Position numbers and translations under genes: made by a program | Source: Nibrella viscosa | GTDB taxonomy: Bacteria > Bacteroidota > Bacteroidia > Cytophagales > Spirosomataceae | Length of the DNA: 64,000 nt | Direction: 5' to 3' | Assembly: GCF_039541875.1 (NCBI RefSeq) | Contig: NZ_BAABHB010000002.1 | Location: 806,001-870,000, forward strand | Shown: piece after piece, positions 1-8,032 of the stretch | Numbering within the stretch: the first letter of the stretch is position 1 | Layout: each line of letters begins with the position of its first letter | Notes under the pieces: generated by a model | Databases searched by the model: none | What the model saw: only the letters and a program-made list of their open reading frames with translations | What the model was told of the DNA's origin: nothing

Positions 1-1018
1 GCTGCCGGAACGTGATGGTGGTACCCGACGCCTTGGCAATGGCGGCCGCGCGGGCTTCTACCTCCCGAAAGAGGGTCCAGATCTTATCGTAGTTCAGATC
101 CCGGATCTCCATGCCCAGTACTACTTTGCCCGGAATGACATTATACGCGCCGGGCTCAACGGCTATTTTGCCCACCGTACCCACCTGCCGTCCTTCGCGA
201 CTCGTGATCACGTCGTTGAGAGCTACGGTTAGTCTGGCGGCTGCCAGCATGGCATCACGTCTGCGGTTCATAGGGGTTGTGCCGGCATGGTTGGGCATTC
301 CTTCAATGGTGACCTCCCAGTCTTCAATGCCGACAATGCCCTCTACTACGCCAATCTGTCGGTTTTCGGCTTCCAGAATGCCGCCCTGTTCAATGTGCAG
401 CTCAACAAAAGCTGCGAGGTCGCCTTTTTCCCGGACCATTCGCTGCAGACTGTCGGGGTTGCCGCCAATGGCCCGTATCCCGTCGGCGGTGGTCAGGCCA
501 CTCTGCGTTACCGAGGCCAGCACGGCCGGCTTAACCTTGCCAATCATGGCCCCGCTCCCTACGGTTCCCCCTTCTTCGTTGGCGAAAATGATGAGCTCAA
601 GCGGGTGCTCGGTAACGATTTTGTTTTCGTTCAGCATCTCAATCACCTCCAGCCCGCTGATCGAGCCAACGGTACCGTCGTAGTTGCCGCCGTTGGGTAC
701 GGTGTCGATGTGCGAGCCGAAGCCAATGGGTTTCAGCGCGGAATTCTTGCCGGCACGTCGACCGATAATGTTACCCGCATAGTCGATGGTTACGGCAAGG
801 CCGGCATTTTTCATGAGTCCCATAAAGTAGGCCCGGCCTTCCCGGTCCGCTTTGCTGTACCCCACCCGACCGGCGCCACCGGGCTGAGCGCCAATGGCGG
901 CCAGTTCCTGTAACCGCTGACTAATTCGTTGCTGATTTACCCGCAGGGAACTGAGCTGGGCATAAGAGGCCGTAGCCAGCGTCAGCAGAACCAGGCAAGC
1001 GGGCAGAGACTTTTTCAT
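1..1018 (-). CDS. M20-family Zn amidohydrolase (N-carbamoyl-amino-acid hydrolase / allantoate amidohydrolase type), 3' truncated
   Basis: The reading frame starts at the ATG complementary to 1016-1018 and runs off the left edge, so about 339 codons are visible and roughly 80-100 C-terminal residues are missing. The N-terminus is a signal peptide (MKKSLPACLVLLTLATASYAQ), so the enzyme is exported. Metal-site motifs of the hydantoinase/carbamoylase branch of M20 are clear: GSHIDTVPNGGNYDGTVG (His and Asp ligands), FANEEGG (Glu-Glu), HIEQGG, and the dimerisation-domain motif PNHAGTTPM. Family members hydrolyse N-carbamoyl amino acids, allantoate or ureidoglycolate with two zinc or manganese ions. 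The exact substrate cannot be chosen from sequence. The export signal is unusual next to the cytosolic allantoate enzymes. The next gene upstream ends 61 bp away on the same strand. Confidence 0.9.
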   Translation of the reverse strand, partial: MKKSLPACLVLLTLATASYAQLSSLRVNQQRISQRLQELAAIGAQPGGAGRVGYSKADREGRAYFMGLMKNAGLAVTIDYAGNIIGRRAGKNSALKPIGFGSHIDTVPNGGNYDGTVGSISGLEVIEMLNENKIVTEHPLELIIFANEEGGTVGSGAMIGKVKPAVLASVTQSGLTTADGIRAIGGNPDSLQRMVREKGDLAAFVELHIEQGGILEAENRQIGVVEGIVGIEDWEVTIEGMPNHAGTTPMNRRRDAMLAAARLTVALNDVITSREGRQVGTVGKIAVEPGAYNVIPGKVVLGMEIRDLNYDKIWTLFREVEARAAAIAKASGTTITFRQ

Positions 1019-1079
1019 GCAGTAAATGTAGCGATTTTGCCGTTCCTGATTCGCTGCATTTGGAGCAGGAAGTGAACGC

Positions 1080-2297
1080 TTACAGGTAACTCAGCCACCA
1101 CTGTTCTTTGTGGGCTGTTTTGTAGGCATCATACCAGCGGCAGAGCGGATAGAGAATCAGAATCAACGTGGCCCAGATCAGATAAACAACGGGCAGACTG
1201 AACCCTTCGCCGGGTACCACAAACTTGATGGGTATTGGGATTTTAGCAGCTTCGGCCAGTGAATGGCCCCGCATCAGAAAGACGAGCAGGCAAACCGTGT
1301 GGAGCAGGTACCAATGAGCGATGTAGTAGAAAAAGGCCGTCCGCCCAAAGGTGCCTATAAGGCGGGTGAACCGGTTCTTTACAGGTTCAATGGTAGCCAG
1401 AAACAGCAGCGCCGGGCCAATGGTGATGCACATATACAGCAGAGAGGGCGGGTATTTCTGAACGTTGAGGAACGAAAGCAGGGTAAACAGGCTATCTTTT
1501 TGCTGACTCCACGGGAGCGGGTCACCGTAGATACCGCTGAACCGCAGTACGATAAAGAAGGCGATCAGCCCCAGCCCCATACGGGTCAATACCGTTCGGC
1601 GACGGGTGGGCGAGACAGTGGGCTTGAAAAACGTACCGATGCAATACCCGAGTAGCATCAGCCCCAGCCACGGAGCCAAGGGATAACTGACCAGCACCAT
1701 GTAATTAGGCGCGTAGGGATACAGTCCGGTCTGATGCAGCAGCGACCACCACACATTTGGTTTAAACCCCGGTGCGGCTTCAGATGCATCCAGCAGATTA
1801 TGCCCCAGCACAATAGCCAGCCCTAACGCCAGAATCAATCGGAAAGGCAGGTAAATAAGCAGGCCCAGTATAACCATGCTGATACCGATCACCCAGATAA
1901 CCTGCAGGATGAGTACGTTGTAGAATGGGTTGAAGGTGATGCCAAGCGTAATGATCGTGAGTTCGGCAACAATCAGCCACAGCCCACGTTGAATCAGGAA
2001 CCGGCTCAGCTCCTTTTTGGTCTTCCGCAGGCTTTGCAGATAGATGGATGTGCCGGACAGAAAGACGAAAATCGGGGCGCAAAAGTGCGTGACCCAGCGG
2101 GTAAAATACAAAGCCGGCGTGGTGGAGGCCAGATTCAGGGGATCGTTGGCGAAGGCCGCGCTGTGAAAAAGATCACGGGTATGATCCAGGGCCATGATTA
2201 CCATGACCAGTCCGCGCAGCACGTCAACAGACTCGATGCGTACCTTATTTGGGGTTAAGGTTTTGGCCGTAGTGAGTTGATGAAGCGACGGATTCAT
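1080..2297 (-). CDS. DUF1624 / heparan-alpha-glucosaminide N-acetyltransferase-like membrane protein
   Basis: A polytopic membrane protein of 405 aa. It opens with IESVDVLRGLVMVIMALDHTRDLFH, the first-helix signature of the DUF1624/YeiB-like acyltransferase superfamily (Arg-Gly, then Asp-His). The family is thought to move acetyl or acyl groups across the membrane onto extracytoplasmic sugars; the acceptor here is unknown. About ten hydrophobic helices follow, with the late motif RTAFFYYIAHWYLLH, which carries a conserved His typical of such transferases. I start it at the ATG at 2297 (MNPSLHQ). An in-frame TTG at 2387 would add 30 residues that are not hydrophobic and do not resemble the family. 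It is separated by 159 bp from the operon upstream, so it may have its own promoter. Confidence 0.82.
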   Translation of the reverse strand: MNPSLHQLTTAKTLTPNKVRIESVDVLRGLVMVIMALDHTRDLFHSAAFANDPLNLASTTPALYFTRWVTHFCAPIFVFLSGTSIYLQSLRKTKKELSRFLIQRGLWLIVAELTIITLGITFNPFYNVLILQVIWVIGISMVILGLLIYLPFRLILALGLAIVLGHNLLDASEAAPGFKPNVWWSLLHQTGLYPYAPNYMVLVSYPLAPWLGLMLLGYCIGTFFKPTVSPTRRRTVLTRMGLGLIAFFIVLRFSGIYGDPLPWSQQKDSLFTLLSFLNVQKYPPSLLYMCITIGPALLFLATIEPVKNRFTRLIGTFGRTAFFYYIAHWYLLHTVCLLVFLMRGHSLAEAAKIPIPIKFVVPGEGFSLPVVYLIWATLILILYPLCRWYDAYKTAHKEQWWLSYL

Positions 2298-2456
2298 GAA
2301 GGTTTTAGAGAAAGGTTCGTTGCCGTGTACGTTTCCTGCCGTACATGTTTCCGACCTGGCAAAACGTACATACTTATTGGGAGGCAATGTACGAAATAGG
2401 GCGAATGGAGCAATCCATTGTAAGTGAAAGTTTTATATTGACATTAGTCCGGCAAT

Positions 2457-3107
2457 TTATTTGCATTTCATTCCACCAGAACCGGGCGGCATAAGTTGGC
2501 ATACATCATAGGTAGCCGTAATGCCTAAGGTTACGAGGGCTTCCGCAGAGGCAGCTTTATTACTGGGATCTGTCGTTCCTTTAAAGCTGATGGTCAGTGC
2601 TTTGTTAAGATTATTCAGGTTATCGGAGAGAACCTGCTGAACGTCTGTTACAGCGTTTCGGTTCAGCTTTGCCGTTAACAAGATCAGCGCAATCTCATTT
2701 AGGGGAATCTGCACCGTTCCGGTATTGAATAGCGGCACATTCCCACTCCTGCCCGCTACAGTAACCGTACCTTCCAGGTTTAGGGTTGACGCCTGATTGT
2801 TAGCTAAAAGGTTAATATCGACAGCGCAACCTTCAACCTTAACCGCCTTCAGGGTGTACGTCATTTTCTCGCCAAGCCATTCCGAATCCAGTTGTTCATT
2901 CAAGCCCAGGGTACTTCTGATTTGAGCGGGTGTGATAGTCAGCACCTGCGTACGGCCTGATGTACCGGAAAGGGGAATCTTGCTCTCCAGATTTTTGCGC
3001 ACCACATATTCCCGGGATCTGTAGTCCCAGTCTTCTGGTGCACACTGGTCATAACTGCCCATTATCAGTACTAACAGGCTGTAGCGTGCGAGTTTAGTTA
3101 GTTTCAT
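2457..3107 (-). CDS. exported protein of unknown function, third gene of the 5270-2457 operon
   Basis: 216 aa with an N-terminal hydrophobic signal (MKLTKLARYSLLVLIMGS) followed by Cys22. The context SYDQC is not a good lipobox, so lipidation is doubtful. The rest is polar and beta-rich, with alternating residues such as EGTVTVAGRSGNVPLFNTGTV, and there are few cysteines (near residues 22, 94, 207 and 215). I recognise no domain. It starts 12 bp after the stop of the outer-membrane-like protein at 3120-4004 and is almost certainly co-transcribed with it and with 4023-5270. A role in the envelope with those partners is inference. Confidence 0.7.
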   Translation of the reverse strand: MKLTKLARYSLLVLIMGSYDQCAPEDWDYRSREYVVRKNLESKIPLSGTSGRTQVLTITPAQIRSTLGLNEQLDSEWLGEKMTYTLKAVKVEGCAVDINLLANNQASTLNLEGTVTVAGRSGNVPLFNTGTVQIPLNEIALILLTAKLNRNAVTDVQQVLSDNLNNLNKALTISFKGTTDPSNKAASAEALVTLGITATYDVCQLMPPGSGGMKCK

Positions 3108-3119
3108 AGGGAAAATGAG

Positions 3120-4004
3120 TTAGAAATCAAGGCCCAGACCACCGGTTGCGACGATAGATCCGGCATAGCGGGCGTTGGCGTTTAATTTAATCTTCCAGAC
3201 CTTCACACTGAATCCGGCTCCGGCTATGAGGGCGTTCTTGTTTTTCAGGCTGAGATTGACCTGCGAACTGGCCTCCGCTGAGTAGGCGTAATGAATATCC
3301 GTTTTGCTCATCAGATAGCCTGCAAAACCATAGTAGGCGATTCCTTTCCAGTGCTGCCCGGCTTCGAGCATAAGCTGCCGGCTGCGGACGTTCAACACCG
3401 TACCAATCTTAAATTGTTGTTCTGCGTACGCCAGGGTGAGATCAAGATTTCTTGGGTGGAAATATTGACTCAGACTGTGACGGATGCCCCCGCCGATCAG
3501 GCTTACCTTTCCGAAATTTTTACCAAAATCGGAGGCAAAATACCGGAGGTTGAGTTCGGTACCGTACAGACTCCCTAGGGTAAGCTGCGGAGCGGCCAGG
3601 GGTAAATACCGGGTGTTCAGGCCCCCCGAAAATACATACGAGGTACCGTTATCGCCATTGACGATTACCGACCTGGTATCGCCAAAAATGGTCGGAACAG
3701 TGGCTGGTTGTACGGGCGTAAAAGCGCCCTCTGTGGTAGCCGTAAACTGTCGCTGGGCATCCGTCGGTAAGGCCGCAAAGACCACCAGACCTATGTAAAG
3801 ATGAAAGCTGGAATCGACGCGGGCATCCTGCGAATAGCCGGACTGCAGCATGGCGGGCAGGGCATCGGCAAACGGCTGCAAATAGCCTGTCGCATTCTGA
3901 CCCTTGTAGGTCCCCAAAAAACTTTCGACCCGCTGCCCGTGGGCTGCCGGTAGCAGCAGCATACTTAATCCAAGTAAAAAGCCGGTTTTCATGTAGGTAA
4001 GCAT
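3120..4004 (-). CDS. DUF6588-like outer-membrane beta-barrel protein
   Basis: 294 aa. A signal peptide ends near HGQ (residues 22-24). The start could be the ATG at 4004 or, with a more typical signal, the in-frame ATG at 3992 (MKTGFLLGLS). The body alternates polar and hydrophobic residues in strands rich in Gly, Tyr and Phe and ends in ATGGLGLDF, a terminal-Phe barrel end. The N-terminal words YLQPFADALPAMLQSGY match what I recall of the DUF6588 family, known only as a Bacteroidota outer-membrane-like family. It is the middle gene of a compact operon, 18 bp after the upstream stop and 12 bp before the next start. A porin-like or structural envelope role is inference. Confidence 0.7.
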   Translation of the reverse strand: MLTYMKTGFLLGLSMLLLPAAHGQRVESFLGTYKGQNATGYLQPFADALPAMLQSGYSQDARVDSSFHLYIGLVVFAALPTDAQRQFTATTEGAFTPVQPATVPTIFGDTRSVIVNGDNGTSYVFSGGLNTRYLPLAAPQLTLGSLYGTELNLRYFASDFGKNFGKVSLIGGGIRHSLSQYFHPRNLDLTLAYAEQQFKIGTVLNVRSRQLMLEAGQHWKGIAYYGFAGYLMSKTDIHYAYSAEASSQVNLSLKNKNALIAGAGFSVKVWKIKLNANARYAGSIVATGGLGLDF

Positions 4005-4022
4005 TAAAAGGTTTGTCTACAG

Positions 4023-5270
4023 TCAGGGGCAGCTACAACAGCAGGATGACAGGGAGACACTCCATAGGACCTGAATATGGATGCTGACGATGGTCGAGAA
4101 CGGGATGTAGGCATTTGGCGAGCTGACATCAACGGCGTTGACGAGGCTGGGGCTTACCCCGGGAATACAGCTACTGTAAGCCGCAATGCCGTCACGAACC
4201 AGCCCCAGGTGGTTGCGCAGGTTTTGCTGCCAGTCGGCGGGAATCATCCGGCATACAAAGGTGTTGGCAATGCCCTGAGAGGCTCCCAGGTGAATGCCGA
4301 TGGAATACAGAGAGGCCAGGCTGACGCCATTACTGCAACTGATGCGCGACCGCTGAATGGAGCCGAGAATTTCTTTGATCAGCGCATCAATTTCGTTGAC
4401 AGCCTGTGCGCGCGACATGCCCGGCAACCGGCGAGTGTAATCGCTGATTTTATTGACGTTAAAATCTAAACACCCGATGGTATTTAAGCCGGTAATGGCA
4501 TTCCCCAGTACCGCCTGCACATCGGCAATCGTTCCGGGCGCAATGACGTCTGACCCTAAGCGGGCCCAGGCTAAGCCTAACCCATAGACACCGGCATAAA
4601 AAATACTCAGTTCCCGGTTACAGAGCTTTCCTCCAGCCGGCTGATTAACAACCGGCGTTCTGCTGACTGTGAACGAATATCTTGATCGAACAACGCCCTC
4701 ATTATTGTAATACGCCCGTACCTCATAACTGCCTTCGGGTAAGCCGGTGAATTCCGTAGTGCCACTCTGCTTCGAATCGGTGTAATACCAGCTGAGGTAT
4801 TTATCATCGGCACTGCCCGGTTGTGCAATACTGATCCAATCACGGCTGTTGCCCGGCATTCCCGAATATTGGACGATAATCTTTTCGTTGGGCTTGTAAA
4901 CCGGTTGCGCTGTCTTGACCGATAAATTCTGATCGGCATTTCCGACCCGAAACGGCACCCGTACCCGCACAATGCCTTCATTGTTGTAGTAGCCGCGTAC
5001 TTCGTAGTTGCCATAGGGGCGGCCACCAAAGGTCAGTGTGCCATTTCGATTGCCGCCTGTGTAGAACCACTCCAGGTATTTATCTTCGGGCATGCCAACC
5101 TGAGCAATACTGATCCAATCGCGGCTGTTGCCCGGAAAACCGGCATAATTAACAATGATTTGCTCTCCCGGCTGGTAAATCGACTTTGACAGGCTGACCG
5201 ATTGGGCAAACGTCTGACAAAGGGAGGTGGATAGAATAACCAGAACCAGTGAAGCGAAGCGCTTTTTCAT
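4023..5270 (-). CDS. exported protein with two tandem Ig-like PGNSRDWISI repeats and a Cys-ending C-terminal domain
   Basis: 415 aa with a clean signal peptide (to FAQ, residue 23). Residues about 24-110 and 115-203 are two copies of one domain: each has Y-x-P-x-E-x-I-V, then PGNSRDWISIAQ, then DKYL-x-W, then G-x-YEVR-x-YYNNEG. The repeats look like Ig-type strands. The remaining 200 residues are helical with scattered cysteines and end in SSCCCSCP, five cysteines in the last seven residues, which suggests metal binding or a disulfide anchor. No enzyme motif is visible. This is the first gene of a three-gene exported operon, divergent from the histidine kinase at 5372; the shared 100-bp intergenic region holds a perfect palindrome. 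Control by that two-component system is inference. Confidence 0.75.
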   Translation of the reverse strand: MKKRFASLVLVILSTSLCQTFAQSVSLSKSIYQPGEQIIVNYAGFPGNSRDWISIAQVGMPEDKYLEWFYTGGNRNGTLTFGGRPYGNYEVRGYYNNEGIVRVRVPFRVGNADQNLSVKTAQPVYKPNEKIIVQYSGMPGNSRDWISIAQPGSADDKYLSWYYTDSKQSGTTEFTGLPEGSYEVRAYYNNEGVVRSRYSFTVSRTPVVNQPAGGKLCNRELSIFYAGVYGLGLAWARLGSDVIAPGTIADVQAVLGNAITGLNTIGCLDFNVNKISDYTRRLPGMSRAQAVNEIDALIKEILGSIQRSRISCSNGVSLASLYSIGIHLGASQGIANTFVCRMIPADWQQNLRNHLGLVRDGIAAYSSCIPGVSPSLVNAVDVSSPNAYIPFSTIVSIHIQVLWSVSLSSCCCSCP

Positions 5271-5292
5271 AAAAGCAGGCGGAGTTTTAATT

Positions 5293-5323
5293 CAAAGTAC
5301 GTGGGATTCAAGGCGTTGCTCAA
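5293..5323 (-). promoter_or_regulatory. predicted promoter of the exported operon (5270-2457)
   Basis: On the minus strand the -7 element TACTTTG (complement of 5293-5299) lies 21 nt downstream of TTG (complement of 5321-5323). This fits the Bacteroidota TTG-N19-21-TA(n)nTTTG pattern apart from one missing spacer base in the -7 box. The predicted start is near 5289, about 19 nt before the ATG. The TTG directly abuts the 20-bp palindrome. Confidence 0.5.
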
Positions 5324-5341
5324 TACCCTCATGAGGGTATT
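5322..5341. promoter_or_regulatory. perfect 20-bp palindromic operator candidate between divergent genes
   Basis: AATACCCTCATGAGGGTATT reads identically on both strands. Its core TACCCTC-AT-GAGGGTA is two 7-mers in a 7-2-7 layout, the geometry bound by NarL/FixJ-type regulators, and such a regulator is encoded at 7276-7917. The centre (5331.5) is about 42 bp upstream of the predicted start of the minus-strand operon, where an activator would sit. It overlaps the -33 position of the plus-strand kinase promoter, where a protein would block. A perfect palindrome with no loop suits DNA binding better than RNA termination. The identity of the bound protein is inference. Confidence 0.6.
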
Positions 5342-5346
5342 TTTTG

Positions 5347-5354
5347 TATCTTTC
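5347..5354 (+). promoter_or_regulatory. predicted -7 element of the histidine kinase gene
   Basis: TATCTTTC matches TAnnTTTG at seven of eight positions. A start near 5358 would leave a leader of only about 14 nt before the ATG at 5372. No separate TTG is seen at the usual spacing; that position is covered by the palindrome, suggesting activator dependence or autoregulation. Confidence 0.4.
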
Positions 5355-5371
5355 TGCAAACGTTTCGGTAG

Positions 5372-7297
5372 ATGAGCAGATACTGGCAGCGGTGTATCGG
5401 CTGGGTGGCTTTGGTGATGATCAGCCTGCCTCTTTACCCGCAATCCCCGATTGTGGCCGACCGGCATTTTCGGCAGGTCGTACTCAGCGAACAGACGACC
5501 CTATTGGCCGATACCGTGCCGGTGCCGCATAGTCGGGAGGTTATCAAACACCCCGCTGCCTTCCGGCCGCAGGTGGGTCCATCAATTAACCCCGGCTTTA
5601 CCAATCAGTTCTACTGGGTTCATTTTCGAGTCAGGAATCCGGAGCCAACCCCGAAAGAATTAGTGCTGGAAGTGGAGAATCCGCACATCAACAAGCTGCA
5701 ACTGTTTACGCATGCGCAGGGACGTTTACAAGCCGGCCTGCTCACGGGCGATCACTTTCCGTTTAGCCGGAGGCCCATCCGGCATCCCCATTTTCTGTTT
5801 CCGATAACGATAGCCGGTAACCAGACCATCGACGGGTATCTGTGGGTCGACAAACACGGGGAGCAGGTGCAGATTCCGCTTCGGCTGTGGGCGAAAGATT
5901 ATTTTATGGCCAATACGAATAAATTGTATTTGTTCGTGGGCTTTATGTTTGGCATTGGCGGCTTGTACTGCGTGCTCAGTTTGCTGGCTCTGCTGTTCTT
6001 TCGCCTTCGGCTCATGTTCTACTACTTCGGCTACACGGTTTCGGCCTGGCTGTTTCTGGCCGCTCACACCGGATTTGGCTTTGCGCTGCTGTGGCCTCAG
6101 GCTACCTGGTGGACCAGTGCCGCCCGGCCGACGCTGGTGCTGATGATGTATATTTCCTCTGTTTTGTTCGTCCGGGTATTTTTCCGGCTGGAAACAAACT
6201 TTCGACGGCTGTTTAGGTACACCACCATCCTGTTAAGCGTGCAGGTGGCGTTGTTGCTGATGCTGTGGCTGCAAAACCCGGCTCTGGGCCTGTTCAAAAA
6301 TTACTGGTATAACCCGGTTTACTATTCGGGGGAGTGGTTGCTGCGCTACATGATTGTGCTGCATGGGGTAGCCATAGTGTCCATTGCTTCGGTCATTTTT
6401 GTTGGGTTACGGGTGTATTGGCAAACCCGCCGGCCCGAAGGTCTGTGGGTGGCAATCGGCTACCTGATGGCGCTGTTGTCGGGTTCTTCCATTACGCTGG
6501 TTCATGTTGGTCTGCTACCAGACAATTACGTTACTCATAACCTGCCGCTTGTCACCAACGCCCTGGATACCATTATTCTGTCGGTGTTGCTGGCCAACCG
6601 GTTCAAGGACATTCATGTGCAGAACGCCAGGATTGCGGTCGAACTCGCCCTTCAGCGGCAGAAAAATGCGATCCAACTGCTCGAAGGGCAAATTATTGAG
6701 CGGAAGCGACTCTCGCAGGAACTGCACGACGGCATCAGCCTGTCGCTGGCTAATATCCGGATGAAACTTTCGATGCTGGCCGACAGTATGAACGGACGGC
6801 AAAAAGAGGCTCAGCAACTGGTCCAGGCATTAGGCAATGTCGGTCAGGATGTCCGGCAGTTTTCGCACGCCTTGTCGCCGGTAATGCTGGAGCGATATGG
6901 ACTGGTCGACGCGCTGGATGAACTGACCCAGCAGATTCAGGACAGCCATCCTGATTTATTGGTGGTGTTTCAGCATGAGCAGATAGTAAACCAGGCTATT
7001 CATCCGATGGTGAGCCAGACTATGTATCAGATTTCACTGGAACTACTCAACAACGTCCTGAAACATGCCGAAGCCCAATCGGTAACGGTGCAACTCAATC
7101 AGGCCGACAGTGCCTTGCGGTTACTGGTTTCCGACGATGGCCGGGGGTATGATCTTACCGAAAAAAACTGGGGGATAGGCTTGCAGAATATTCAGGCGCG
7201 GGTGCAGTTGCTGGGTGGGCAGTTTGTGGTACAGCGTCAGCCGCAGGGTATGGTACACCGGATTGAATTGCCCGCTCAGACTAAACTGTTCTCGTAG
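5372..7297 (+). CDS. 7TM-DISM sensor histidine kinase (HisKA_3 type)
   Basis: 641 aa. After a signal peptide, residues about 30-175 form an extracellular beta-sandwich of the 7TMR-DISM extracellular type (FYWVHFRVRNP, HFLFPITIAG), a fold related to carbohydrate-binding modules. Seven membrane helices follow (about 185-405), then a short coiled coil. The HisKA_3 dimerisation box is ERKRLSQELHDG with phospho-acceptor His452. The ATPase has an N-box (ELLNNVLKHAEA, 557-568), G1 DDGRGYD (588-594) and G2 GIGLQNI (601-607), all intact. Its partner is almost surely the convergent NarL-type regulator, whose gene overlaps this one by 22 bp at the 3' ends. The ligand is probably external and soluble, perhaps a glycan fragment (inference). 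The start codon lies just behind a TATCTTTC box. Confidence 0.9.
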   Translation: MSRYWQRCIGWVALVMISLPLYPQSPIVADRHFRQVVLSEQTTLLADTVPVPHSREVIKHPAAFRPQVGPSINPGFTNQFYWVHFRVRNPEPTPKELVLEVENPHINKLQLFTHAQGRLQAGLLTGDHFPFSRRPIRHPHFLFPITIAGNQTIDGYLWVDKHGEQVQIPLRLWAKDYFMANTNKLYLFVGFMFGIGGLYCVLSLLALLFFRLRLMFYYFGYTVSAWLFLAAHTGFGFALLWPQATWWTSAARPTLVLMMYISSVLFVRVFFRLETNFRRLFRYTTILLSVQVALLLMLWLQNPALGLFKNYWYNPVYYSGEWLLRYMIVLHGVAIVSIASVIFVGLRVYWQTRRPEGLWVAIGYLMALLSGSSITLVHVGLLPDNYVTHNLPLVTNALDTIILSVLLANRFKDIHVQNARIAVELALQRQKNAIQLLEGQIIERKRLSQELHDGISLSLANIRMKLSMLADSMNGRQKEAQQLVQALGNVGQDVRQFSHALSPVMLERYGLVDALDELTQQIQDSHPDLLVVFQHEQIVNQAIHPMVSQTMYQISLELLNNVLKHAEAQSVTVQLNQADSALRLLVSDDGRGYDLTEKNWGIGLQNIQARVQLLGGQFVVQRQPQGMVHRIELPAQTKLFS

Positions 7298-7917
7298 GCA
7301 AACTTGACCAGGTCGGTATTGGTGTGCAGCCGAAACTTTCTGAAAATATTTTTCTTGTGCGTATGTACCGTATGTTTGCTGATAAACAGGCTCTCGGCAA
7401 TGGCTTGTTCCGTGAGTCCCTGCGCCGTCAGTCGGATGATTTTTCGTTCCTGCTCCGATAAAGCCGCCAATTGCGGAAAGGCGGTGCTTACCGGTTGGGT
7501 GTCGAACCGCAGTCCTTCACCGGCTTTCAGGTGCTTGCTCAGGTACATTTTTCCCTGGGTAATGTGGCTGAGGGCCTCTGCCCATTCGGCTTTCGAAGCA
7601 TCTTTGAGCAGATAACCGTCAACGCCGGCTTCTAGTGCTTTTTTGGTCAGACTGCTCGATTGGTAAGCCGAGAAGATAAGAATTTGCAGAGCAGGGTGCC
7701 GCTGGCGAAGTTCAGGCACCAGGTCCAGACCGTTCTGACCCTCCAGATTCAGGTCCAGCACCAGAATATCGGGGTGGGTTTCCGCACAAACTGATACAAT
7801 TTCCCGGAGCGATGTAGCCACCCCGACCAGGGTATACTCGCGGAGGCTTTCCAGCATCAGCCTGATGCCGTCGAGTACCACAGGATGATCGTCGGCTACT
7901 ACAATCCGGGTTGACAT
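7276..7917 (-). CDS. NarL/FixJ-family response regulator (receiver + LuxR-type HTH)
   Basis: 213 aa. The receiver (1-125) has the acidic pair DD (9-10), phospho-acceptor Asp55 in ILVLDLNLEG, Ser83 and Lys105 (LLKDAS). The LuxR-type HTH spans about 150-210 (LSEQERKIIRLTAQGLTEQAIAESL, then SKHTVHTHKKNIFRK). These regulators bind palindromes as phosphorylated dimers. The gene is convergent with the kinase at 5372-7297; the last 22 bp of each overlap, so transcripts of the pair are antisense to each other at their ends. The best candidate target is the palindrome at 5322-5341. Confidence 0.93.
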   Translation of the reverse strand: MSTRIVVADDHPVVLDGIRLMLESLREYTLVGVATSLREIVSVCAETHPDILVLDLNLEGQNGLDLVPELRQRHPALQILIFSAYQSSSLTKKALEAGVDGYLLKDASKAEWAEALSHITQGKMYLSKHLKAGEGLRFDTQPVSTAFPQLAALSEQERKIIRLTAQGLTEQAIAESLFISKHTVHTHKKNIFRKFRLHTNTDLVKFAYENSLV

Positions 7918-8032
7918 GGCTGTTGGCGTTAACGTCCTTGATGCAATGCGCCAAATTACGTATTATTAACGGTTTGACCCATAGACTATATAACAAGCCC
8001 ATTTACCGGCCGATAAATCTCGCCCAGTACGT

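Noticed and set aside
111..913. Plus-strand ORFs over the first kilobase
   Set aside because: They are shadows of the minus-strand M20 hydrolase, whose frame shows clear metal-site motifs.
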